This document shows positions 1 through 4,926 of a DNA stretch of 5,094 nt, one piece after another. Numbering within the stretch: position 1 is the stretch's first letter; each line of letters opens with the position of its first letter. Position numbers and translations under genes: made by a program. The notes below the pieces were generated by a model, which saw only the letters and a program-made list of their open reading frames with translations, searched no databases and was not told the DNA's origin. The DNA is from an uncultured Verrucomicrobiota bacterium (lineage in GTDB: Bacteria > Verrucomicrobiota > Kiritimatiellia > RFP12 > UBA3636): NCBI GenBank assembly GCA_946612175.1, contig CAMOEO010000235.1, positions 1 to 5,094 of the forward strand. The letters run 5' to 3'.

Positions 1-1
1 C

Positions 2-553
2 GGGCAGATCGCCGGCATCGGCGACGACGCGCAGGGCTTCTGGAACAACGTCCCGGCCCGCGCAGGCCGCACCGAGGCGCTCCTCGACCACGCCGGCGCC
101 CCCACGACGGTCTCGCTGGAGGTCGCCGGCACCGTGCGGCCGCTGCGCGGCGAATCGTGGGGCTTCACGGGGCACGACGAGACGCTCAAGCGCGGCAACG
201 TCGGGCCGGCGCCGGTGCTGCGCTTCCGCGGCATCCCCTTCGCGCGCTACGACGTGCTCGTGCATCTCGGGGCGGGTCCCGACAACGTCCAGGGCGTCGC
301 GCGGCTCCGCCGCGACGGCGCCGAGACGGACGCCCTGGCGTTCAACTACAGCTGGAACGGGGGCAAGCACGCGTTCGCCGACGCCGCGCCCGGCGAGGTG
401 ACGGGATCCGGCGCCCCCTGCTCCAACGCGGTCCTGTTCCGCGACGTGTCGGGCGCCGACGTCGAGATCGCGGTGGAGCACGTCGCCGGCAAGGGCTGGC
501 CCGGCGTCGCGGGCGTGCAGATCCTTCCCCGCTCCCGGACCCCTTCCCCGTAA
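2..553 (+). CDS. C-terminal part of a probable secreted protein with a W-N-N / beta-sandwich-like domain (5' end outside window)
   Basis: The reading frame is open from the window edge to TAA at 551-553 and gives 183 residues; the true start lies upstream. Visible landmarks are 'GIGDDAQGFWNN' (about residues 5-16), a 'GAPTTVSLEV' strand (32-41) and 'LRFRGIPFARYDVLVHLG' (about 73-90), followed by alternating hydrophobic and polar strands and a Gly/Pro-rich end. From memory, this order (W-N-N, then T-T-V-x-V, then 'I-P-Y/F-x-x-Y-D-V-x-V') recurs at the C-terminal end of large extracellular proteins of Verrucomicrobiota, Planctomycetota and relatives, often glycan-related. I cannot name a domain accession. 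Composition is predominantly beta, with no membrane segment. A GTG at 134 is internal, since the W-N-N half of the domain lies before it. It converges on the regulator gene, 76 bp away. The function of the full protein cannot be told from this piece. Confidence 0.72.
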   Translation, partial: GQIAGIGDDAQGFWNNVPARAGRTEALLDHAGAPTTVSLEVAGTVRPLRGESWGFTGHDETLKRGNVGPAPVLRFRGIPFARYDVLVHLGAGPDNVQGVARLRRDGAETDALAFNYSWNGGKHAFADAAPGEVTGSGAPCSNAVLFRDVSGADVEIAVEHVAGKGWPGVAGVQILPRSRTPSP

Positions 554-566
554 CCCCGTTCGCCTT

Positions 567-600
567 CGTCGTTTTCGACGCCTGAACCCCGGTCCCCGGG
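567..600. terminator. Weak candidate hairpins between convergent genes
   Basis: Two short inverted repeats lie in the 76-bp gap between the convergent stop codons. One is CGTCG-TTTT-CGACG at 567-580 and the other is CCCGG-TCC-CCGGG at 588-600. Each has a perfect 5-bp stem and neither is followed by a T-run on either strand, so this is at best a weak or Rho-assisted end for one or both transcripts. In sequence this GC-rich, such small hairpins are expected by chance. Confidence 0.2.
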
Positions 601-629
601 CCGCGTCCCCCGCCCCGCTCCCCGCCGAG

Positions 630-1673
630 TCACGGCGCGAGCGTGCAGGGAATCGTGACGGGCTTGACCTTCTCGCCGAGGAAGATGCAGCCCAGCATGT
701 CCACCATCGCCGTGGCCATCGCGTCGACGTCCGCCTCGATCCAGACGGCCGGCAGCGAGACGAACTTCTCGACGCCGCGGTTGCGGTAGAGGACGAGGAG
801 CAGGTCCTCCGGGACGCGCAGCCCGGAGGCGTAGACCGCCTGGACGACGCCCGGGAGGATGTCGTCCGGAAAGACCGCGAGCGCGTCCGGGCGGCGCGCC
901 GCCGGGCGCGCGAGAAGCCCCCGCACCGCCTCGAACGCGCGGCGGGCGTTTGCGGCAAGGCCGTTCTCGTTGAAGCCGCGGATCTCCGCGACGTTCTCCT
1001 TCGGGACGCGGAGCCCCGCCTTCCCGGCGCGGGCGAGGAATTCGTCGCGCTGCGCTTCGGGGTAGGTCGTGAGCAGCGCGGGGCGGCGCCGGCCGGCGTC
1101 CCGCACGGCGCGGACCGCCAGCTCGCAGAAGGCGGTCCCGCCGAGCTCGACGCGTCGGTTCTTGAGCGCCGCCGAGCTGGCGACGAGCGGGATCCGGAAC
1201 TTCGAGAGGCTCGCGAGCGCCTCCTCGGGCGCGTTGAGAGCGATCACGCCCTGGATGTCGAGCGCGCGGATCGCCTCCAGGAGATGCTTCACGTCGCCGT
1301 TCGGATCGTGACGCTCCAGCAGCGTGACCGGGCGGCACCCCGCCGCCTCGAGCTTCTCCGCCAGGAGCGTCGCCGCCTTCCAGTAGGTCTCGGGGATCCA
1401 CGAGCCCGTGTAGACCACGATGCCGACGCGGGTCAGGCGCTCGACGCGCGCCAGGACGACCGTCCCGATTCCGTGCCCGCGATCGACGAACCCCTCGTGC
1501 ACGAGGAACGCCATCGCGTGCTGGACGCTGAAGACGCTCGTGCGGAACAGCTTCGCCATCGCGCGGGCGGTGGGCAGCCTGTCGCCGGGCTTCAGCTCGC
1601 CGGAGAGGATGCGGGTGCGGTAGTGTTCGGCGATCGTGCGCCAGATCGTCGGGTTGCGTCGGACGGGTTGCAT
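630..1673 (-). CDS. GntR-type winged-helix regulator fused to a LacI/periplasmic-binding-like sensor domain
   Basis: Predicted 347-residue transcription factor. Residues about 8-74 form a GntR winged helix: an initial helix, 'GELKPGDRLPTARAMAKLF' (25-43), a recognition helix around 'TSVFSVQHAMAFL' (45-57) and the wing 'GFVDRGHGIGTVV' (61-73). From about residue 82 it continues as a LacI/ribose-binding-like fold: 'RVGIVVYTGSW', then 'IQGVIALNAPEE', then 'DALAVFPDDILPGVVQAVYASGLRVPEDL', the usual position of the effector cleft. Known proteins with this architecture, such as the arabinose regulator AraR, are sugar-responsive repressors, so a sugar or sugar-derived effector is likely; which one is unknown. 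I chose the ATG at 1671-1673 because it lies just before the winged helix and just downstream of a promoter-like pair. A longer GTG-type start at 1727 would add 18 unhelpful residues ('MGPRGALQRGAWCGILFA'). No Shine-Dalgarno precedes it. It is divergent from the GH29 gene, the classical arrangement for a local regulator. Confidence 0.88.
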   Translation of the reverse strand: MQPVRRNPTIWRTIAEHYRTRILSGELKPGDRLPTARAMAKLFRTSVFSVQHAMAFLVHEGFVDRGHGIGTVVLARVERLTRVGIVVYTGSWIPETYWKAATLLAEKLEAAGCRPVTLLERHDPNGDVKHLLEAIRALDIQGVIALNAPEEALASLSKFRIPLVASSAALKNRRVELGGTAFCELAVRAVRDAGRRRPALLTTYPEAQRDEFLARAGKAGLRVPKENVAEIRGFNENGLAANARRAFEAVRGLLARPAARRPDALAVFPDDILPGVVQAVYASGLRVPEDLLLVLYRNRGVEKFVSLPAVWIEADVDAMATAMVDMLGCIFLGEKVKPVTIPCTLAP

Positions 1674-1680
1674 GGCGAAA

Positions 1681-1709
1681 AGGATACCACACCATGCGCC
1701 CCGTTGCAA
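1681..1709 (-). promoter_or_regulatory. Candidate promoter of the GntR/LacI-type regulator
   Basis: Read on the minus strand, TTGCAA (1709-1704) is followed by a 17-bp spacer and TATCCT (1686-1681), preceded by TGG to give an extended -10 look. Each hexamer matches the sigma-70 consensus at 4 of 6 positions. Transcription starting about 7 bp after the -10 would begin at 1673-1675, almost exactly on the chosen ATG, so the message would be leaderless or nearly so. This agrees with the missing ribosome binding site. Confidence 0.45.
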
Positions 1710-1800
1710 CGCGCCCCGCGGCCCCACCCGGAAACGCGCCGGCGTCCGCGCCGCGGCTTCCCTCGAAAGCCCGGAGCTTCCCGACAGGCGAGACGGCGAA

Positions 1801-1815
1801 TTGTTATGCCCGTTA
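1801..1815 (+). promoter_or_regulatory. TTGTTATG-N3-GTTA block upstream of the GH29 promoter (candidate operator or upstream promoter element)
   Basis: TTGTTATG at 1801-1808 and GTTA at 1812-1815 give two GTTA cores 9 bp apart in direct orientation, in an AT-rich island within GC-rich DNA. The first base is 23 bp before the TTGACA hexamer. The same block with identical spacing occurs at 3336-3350 before the second plus-strand promoter. It may be an operator for the divergent regulator or a lineage-specific extension of the sigma-70 promoter; the sequence alone does not decide. Confidence 0.5.
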
Positions 1816-1823
1816 TTTCTTTA

Positions 1824-1853
1824 TTGACAACACCGGGCGGTTTCGGTTAGGAT
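1824..1853 (+). promoter_or_regulatory. Promoter of the GH29-like gene (TTGACA-N18-TAGGAT)
   Basis: A perfect -35 TTGACA (1824-1829) is followed by an 18-bp spacer and TAGGAT (1848-1853), which matches the -10 consensus at 4 of 6 positions. The expected start point is near 1860, two to four bases before the ATG at 1863, so the transcript would have practically no 5' leader. The TAG inside the -10 box is also an in-frame stop, so the coding region cannot extend upstream through it. The stretch TTCGGTTAGGAT recurs almost unchanged at the promoter at 3359-3388. Confidence 0.75.
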
Positions 1854-1862
1854 TGTTCCCGC

Positions 1863-3200
1863 ATGAAATCCATTGCACCCCTCCCGCGTCTCTCCGCCGC
1901 GAACGCGGCGCGTCTCGACCGCCTCTCCGACTGGTATCTGCCCGGCCGCTTCGGACTCTTCTACCACTACGGGCTCTTCACCGGCGGCGGCAACGCCGCG
2001 TCGCGCTGGAAGCCGGAGCCGCTCGCGTTCCCCACGCCCGAGGCGTTCGACGCCGCGACCCCCGACCCGCAGACCGTGGCGCGCAACCTCGCCGCCGCCG
2101 CGAAGGACGCCGGCGCGCGCTACGCGACGCTCACGGTGTGCCACACGTGCGGCGGCCAGGTCGTGCTGTATCCCACGGAGCGGCCGGAATTCCTGCATCG
2201 CACGCGCAAGGACTACGTCGGCCCGTTCCTGGAGGCGTGCCGCGCCGTCGGGGTGATGCCGATGCTCTACCTCCCGTGCGACTGCAACAACTGGGACAAC
2301 CCGCAGACCGGCCCGAACGTACCGCCCGAAGTCGCCGCCGACCCGGCGCGCTACGGCGAGGCGCTGCTCGGGCTCGTGGACGAGATCCGAGCCCGCTACG
2401 GCGACCTGCCGGCGGGCTTCTGGCTCGACGGCGGACTGCCCGCCGGCTGCCTCGCCGTGCCCGGCCGCATCCGCGCGCACTGGCCTCGCGCGGTCGTCGT
2501 GGCCAACTGCGCCGACACGCTCGCATGCGACGACGTGGACGCCGGCACGACCGAATGCATCGACGAAAGCGTCGTCCCCGACCCGCCCTACGACCGCTCG
2601 GACGGCTACCGCAAGATCAACGCCTGGGGCTGCGCGCTGCCGCGCACGGACTTCAACGAGGACATCCCCACGCCGAACGACTGGTGGTTCCACGGCGAGG
2701 ACGAACCGCTCCAGCCCGGCTACGGGGACGACCGCTTCTTCCTGCTGCGCCAGATGGTCTGCGCGCTCGGCCGTCGCGGGCTGTGGAACTTCCATCCCGG
2801 CATCGGCCCGCGGCTCGACGGCACCGTCCCGCCCCGCATCCGCCCGATGCTCGGCGCGGTCCGCGACTTCCTCGCATGGGCGGGCGAGGCCGTACGCGGC
2901 ACGCGCGGCCCCGCCGGCACGTTCGTCCGCTCCGGCTGGACCAACGCGAACGGCAGCCTCGCCTTCCACGCCGTCACGAACCGGCTCGACGCCCCGTCCG
3001 TCTTCTACGCGATCTTCACCGAGGCGCCCTCGAACGGGCTCGCGCTGCTCGACACGATGGGCCGCGAACCGCGCCGCGCGACCGACCTGCGGACCGGGCG
3101 CGAACTGCCCTTCCGCATGTGGAGCGGCCCCGTCTTCGAGGACGGCCCGTGGGGCGACGTCGCCGCCTTCGGCGCCGCCGTCGTCAAGCTCGAGTTCTGA
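1863..3200 (+). CDS. GH29-like alpha-L-fucosidase-family glycoside hydrolase, probably cytoplasmic
   Basis: A 445-residue protein with GH29 landmarks in order. 'FGLFYHYGLF' (30-39) stands for the family F-G-[IL]-F-x-H-W-G, with His35. 'ARYATLTVCHTCGG' (to 98) stands for the Lys-His-His-Asp-Gly strand. 'DYVGPFLEACRAVGVMPMLYLP' follows. 'GFWLDGG' (residues 185-191) holds Asp189, the expected catalytic nucleophile. 'GLWNFHPGIGPRLDG' (306-320) and 'GEAVRGTR' (341-348) match the usual L-N-I-G-P-x-x-D-G and G-E-A-I-Y-G-T-R elements. Residues from about 350 form a beta-rich C-terminal domain. GH29 enzymes are retaining alpha-L-fucosidases with a TIM barrel plus beta-sandwich. There is no signal peptide, so it probably acts on imported oligosaccharides in the cytoplasm. 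Oddities are that the second His of the His-His pair is Thr95 and the neighbouring Lys and Asp are Cys93 and Cys96, so substrate specificity may differ. The start is fixed: an in-frame TAG lies 15 bp upstream, and no ATG, GTG or TTG occurs between 1863 and the first motif. It is divergent from the regulator. Confidence 0.85.
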   Translation: MKSIAPLPRLSAANAARLDRLSDWYLPGRFGLFYHYGLFTGGGNAASRWKPEPLAFPTPEAFDAATPDPQTVARNLAAAAKDAGARYATLTVCHTCGGQVVLYPTERPEFLHRTRKDYVGPFLEACRAVGVMPMLYLPCDCNNWDNPQTGPNVPPEVAADPARYGEALLGLVDEIRARYGDLPAGFWLDGGLPAGCLAVPGRIRAHWPRAVVVANCADTLACDDVDAGTTECIDESVVPDPPYDRSDGYRKINAWGCALPRTDFNEDIPTPNDWWFHGEDEPLQPGYGDDRFFLLRQMVCALGRRGLWNFHPGIGPRLDGTVPPRIRPMLGAVRDFLAWAGEAVRGTRGPAGTFVRSGWTNANGSLAFHAVTNRLDAPSVFYAIFTEAPSNGLALLDTMGREPRRATDLRTGRELPFRMWSGPVFEDGPWGDVAAFGAAVVKLEF

Positions 3201-3244
3201 GGCGCCCGCATCGCGCCTGGTCCGTCCGCCGGACGAAGGAGCGG

Positions 3245-3263
3245 CTCGACGCCCGGCGTCGAG
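3245..3263 (+). terminator. Strong inverted repeat after the GH29 gene, possible transcription terminator
   Basis: CTCGACGCC (3245-3253), one C, then GGCGTCGAG (3255-3263) form a perfect 9-bp inverted repeat; as RNA this would be about a 7-bp stem with a 5-nt loop. It starts 45 bp after the GH29 stop and before the next promoter, where a terminator would be expected. There is no following T-run (AAGACGGACC comes next), so it is not a classical intrinsic terminator. The rest of 3201-3335 shows nothing I can assign. Confidence 0.35.
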
Positions 3264-3335
3264 AAGACGGACCGCAAGTTCGTCGTCCAGGTCGGATGCT
3301 CGTTCTGACGCAACGCCATCGCGCAAGGCCGCGTG

Positions 3336-3350
3336 TTGTTATGTGTGTTA
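3336..3350 (+). promoter_or_regulatory. Second copy of the TTGTTATG-N3-GTTA block (candidate operator or upstream promoter element)
   Basis: TTGTTATG (3336-3343) and GTTA (3347-3350) repeat the block at 1801-1815, again exactly 23 bp ahead of TTGACA. The three bases between differ (TGT here, CCC there), as does most of the following spacer, which argues for selection on the shared positions rather than a recent duplication of the whole region. If it is an operator, the GntR/LacI-type regulator could control both the GH29 gene and the genes downstream of this site. Confidence 0.5.
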
Positions 3351-3358
3351 GTTTTGTC

Positions 3359-3388
3359 TTGACAAAGCGGGATCCGTTCGGGTAGGAT
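3359..3388 (+). promoter_or_regulatory. Promoter upstream of the truncated phosphoesterase and beta-helix genes (TTGACA-N18-TAGGAT)
   Basis: TTGACA (3359-3364), an 18-bp spacer and TAGGAT (3383-3388) have the same hexamers and spacing as the GH29 promoter, including TTCGG-N-TAGGAT. The expected start point is near 3395. Unlike the GH29 case, the first usable ATG (3437) is about 40 bases further on, and the beta-helix start about 335 bases further on, so this transcript would have a substantial leader containing the 9-bp repeats and the short remnant frame. Confidence 0.72.
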
Positions 3389-3400
3389 GCGCGCCTGTCG

Positions 3401-3436
3401 ATTGACACCATTGACATCATTGACACCATTGGCAAG
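3401..3436. repeat. Four tandem 9-bp units (ATTGACANC type)
   Basis: The units are ATTGACACC (3401-3409), ATTGACATC (3410-3418), ATTGACACC (3419-3427) and the diverged ATTGGCAAG (3428-3436), ending directly against ATG at 3437. Three units contain a perfect TTGACA hexamer. The array lies in the predicted 5' leader of the downstream transcript. No good -10 box sits 16-18 bp after any of the three, so they are not obvious extra promoters. The role is unknown. Confidence 0.85.
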
Positions 3437-3685
3437 ATGTTCACGATGGGCACAAGTCAACCGCTTCAACCGCTTCCATCCATGAGCCCCCTCCTTTCCG
3501 CGCCCCTTCTCGCCGCACTCGCAGCCGCGCCCTCGCGGGCGGACGTTTCCGCGGACGGCGGTCGCCCGGTCGGGGCGCCCCTCGTCGCTGCGCGCTCCGC
3601 GGTTCCCACCGGTTCCCTGCGGTTCCTCGTCCTCGGAGACCTGCACTTCGACACGCCCGCCCGTCTGGGCCCGCGTCCGCCTTGA
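3437..3685 (+). pseudogene. Severed 5' end of a secreted calcineurin-like phosphoesterase gene (or a short leader ORF)
   Basis: The frame encodes 82 residues and stops at TGA 3683-3685. From the internal ATG at 3482 it begins 'MSPLLSAPLLAALAAAPSRA', a signal-peptide-like stretch with a hydrophobic core but no basic N-terminal residues. Near the end it reads 'LRFLVLGDLHFDTPA' (about residues 61-75 counted from 3437): a hydrophobic strand leading into Gly-Asp-x-His (Asp68, His70), the first metal-binding motif of calcineurin-like metallophosphoesterases. Such enzymes normally continue for 200 or more residues with G-D-x-x-[DN], G-N-H-E/D and G-H-x-H motifs. None follow here: the frame ends 10 residues later and the next gene is a beta-helix protein. 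I read this as a 5' remnant left by a deletion or rearrangement. A functional short secreted peptide, or a signal peptide joined to the next gene by frameshifting, is less likely. No ribosome binding site is evident before 3437 or 3482. Confidence 0.55.
3457..3474. repeat. Tandem duplication of a 9-bp unit, TCAACCGCT x2
   Basis: TCAACCGCT occurs at 3457-3465 and again at 3466-3474, followed by a partly similar TCCATCCAT. In the short frame starting at 3437 it codes 'QPLQPLP'. It lies 20 bp after the ATTGACANC array and shares its 9-bp period, but the unit sequence is different. Confidence 0.7.
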
Positions 3686-3729
3686 AGCCGACTAGCATGA
3701 CCCTCTCCTTCGACTCGGACACCAGACCC

Positions 3730-4926
3730 ATGATCGACATCACCGACTACGGCGCCGTCGGAGACGGCGCGACCGACAGCACCGAGGCCGTCCGGGCCGC
3801 GCTCGCCGCGGCCGCGGCGGCGGGCGGGACCGTCCTCGTCCCCGAGGGCCGTTTCTCCGTCCGCGGCCTCGCCGTCCCCAACGGCGTGCGCGGGATCCAG
3901 GGCGTCTCGCCCGCCTCCTACCAGAACCACCGGACCGGCTCCGTGCTCGAGCTGCGCCGCGAAGGGGCGGAGCGGGCGCTCCTGGACCTGAGCGGCTGCA
4001 AGGACCTCTTCTGCCGCGACCTGGCGCTCGTCGGCTTCGGGCGCGGGCGCGACCGCCCCGCCGCGTGCGGCGTCCTCGTCGACCTGCCGGAGCACGGCGG
4101 CCACGGCGGGCTCGGCAGCTGCCTCGTCCTGGACGGGCTCTGCGTCGAGGACTTCAGCCTCGACTGCCTCCACCTGCAGAACGCCGGCGTCGTGACGATC
4201 CGGCACTGCATCGCCGGCAACGCCGGGCGCCACGGCCTGCTCGCGCACCTCTGGGACGGCTGGATCCTCGACTGCATGTTCCCCGGGAACGCGCGTTGCG
4301 GCATCTACGCCGAGGAGTCGGTCGCGTCGCTCACGATCACCGGCAACCGCATCGAATGGAACAACGTGGCGGGAATCTGGTGCCGCAACGCCTACCGGCT
4401 CTCCCTCGTCGGCAACACGATCGACTACTCCGGCTGCGAGGGGATGCACTTCGAGGACTCCAACGCGCTGGCGGTCTCGGGCAACGTGTTCTGGCGCTCC
4501 GGCTGCCCGTTCGGCCCCATCCCGCCCGAGTTGGCGTCCGATCCGTACGCCAACGCCCACGCGCGCTTCAAGCGGTGCCGCGGCGTCGCGTTCAGCGGCA
4601 ACGTCCTGCACGCGGGATTGCACCGCGACGTTCCGGGCGCCTGGCGTCCGCACCACGGCCTCGTCCTCGAAGGCCTGTCGCACAGCGCCTTCACGGGCAA
4701 CTCCCTCTGGGGCGCCGGCGCCCAGTCGGCCATCGCCGACCTCGGCGGCCACGGCGACGGCCTCGTCGTCGCCGGCAACGCCGCCTCCCTCCCCGAAGAC
4801 GGCCGCGAGGACAGGCGGTCCGCCGCGGCGCGTCCGGGACAAGAGGCGATCAAGGTTCCCGGCGTGCCGGATGCGGACTCCGCCGGCAGGCCCTGTCGGC
4901 ACGACGACGAACGGGGGGAAACATGA
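3730..4926 (+). CDS. Pectate-lyase-3 / right-handed parallel beta-helix protein
   Basis: A 398-residue protein. Residues 3-47 have the N-terminal cap typical of pectate-lyase-3 / polygalacturonase-like proteins: 'DYGAVGDGATDSTEAV', an Ala-rich helix, then 'GGTVLVPEGRF'. From about residue 130 to 352 there are beta-helix coils with a recurring Gly-Asn turn at 205-206, 228-229, 251-252, 290-291, 323-324 and 349-350; the first three are exactly 23 residues apart, one helical turn. The family includes polysaccharide lyases, hydrolases and epimerases; I cannot assign catalytic residues or a substrate. No signal peptide is encoded, which is unusual for this fold. The last 45 residues or so are charged and look disordered. 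ATG 3730 was chosen because it lies 5 residues before the D-Y-G-A motif; ATG 3697 would add 11 residues and TTG 3682 would add 16. The 3' end overlaps the next gene by ATGA, implying co-transcription from the promoter at 3359-3388. About a dozen cysteines are spread through the helix. Confidence 0.83.
   Translation: MIDITDYGAVGDGATDSTEAVRAALAAAAAAGGTVLVPEGRFSVRGLAVPNGVRGIQGVSPASYQNHRTGSVLELRREGAERALLDLSGCKDLFCRDLALVGFGRGRDRPAACGVLVDLPEHGGHGGLGSCLVLDGLCVEDFSLDCLHLQNAGVVTIRHCIAGNAGRHGLLAHLWDGWILDCMFPGNARCGIYAEESVASLTITGNRIEWNNVAGIWCRNAYRLSLVGNTIDYSGCEGMHFEDSNALAVSGNVFWRSGCPFGPIPPELASDPYANAHARFKRCRGVAFSGNVLHAGLHRDVPGAWRPHHGLVLEGLSHSAFTGNSLWGAGAQSAIADLGGHGDGLVVAGNAASLPEDGREDRRSAAARPGQEAIKVPGVPDADSAGRPCRHDDERGET
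4913..4918 (+). promoter_or_regulatory. Purine-rich ribosome binding site of the last gene
   Basis: GGGGGG followed by AAAC lies 5-10 bases before ATG 4923, within the end of the beta-helix gene. It is the only good Shine-Dalgarno-like sequence in front of any start in the window and supports that start, in contrast to the bare starts of the regulator and GH29 genes. Confidence 0.55.

Noticed and set aside
346..1695. 449-residue minus-strand open frame overlapping the regulator
   Set aside because: It only shadows the regulator in another frame, with an Arg/Pro/Gly-rich translation; the other frame shows GntR and LacI-type motifs.
3201..3308. In-frame stretch after the GH29 stop ending 'TDRKFVVQVGCSF' before a TGA
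   Set aside because: The ending looks somewhat protein-like and could be a fragment of a lost gene, but it has no start, no family I recognise, and lies after a complete GH29 C-terminus; too short to support.
1821..3326. 501-residue minus-strand open frame antisense to the GH29 gene
   Set aside because: Composition is Arg/Ala/Val/Glu-rich with no recognisable domain; it is antisense to a well-supported gene.
1694..3385. 563-residue plus-strand open frame across the regulator start and the GH29 gene
   Set aside because: Extremely Arg/Pro/Ala-rich translation with no motifs; it is an alternate frame of the GH29 gene, which has clear family motifs, and long shadow frames are expected at this GC content.
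3402..3438. Extra promoters from the three TTGACA hexamers in the tandem array
   Set aside because: No convincing -10 hexamer lies 16-18 bp downstream of any of them; the best, CAAGAT at 3433-3438, matches only 3 of 6 positions.
3401..3474. CRISPR-like array
   Set aside because: Units are 9 bp and directly adjacent with no spacers; no cas genes are present.
3387..3485. Small ORF starting at the ATG inside the -10 box at 3387
   Set aside because: The ATG lies in the -10 box, upstream of the predicted transcription start, so it would not be transcribed from this promoter; the translation is only the 9-bp repeats.
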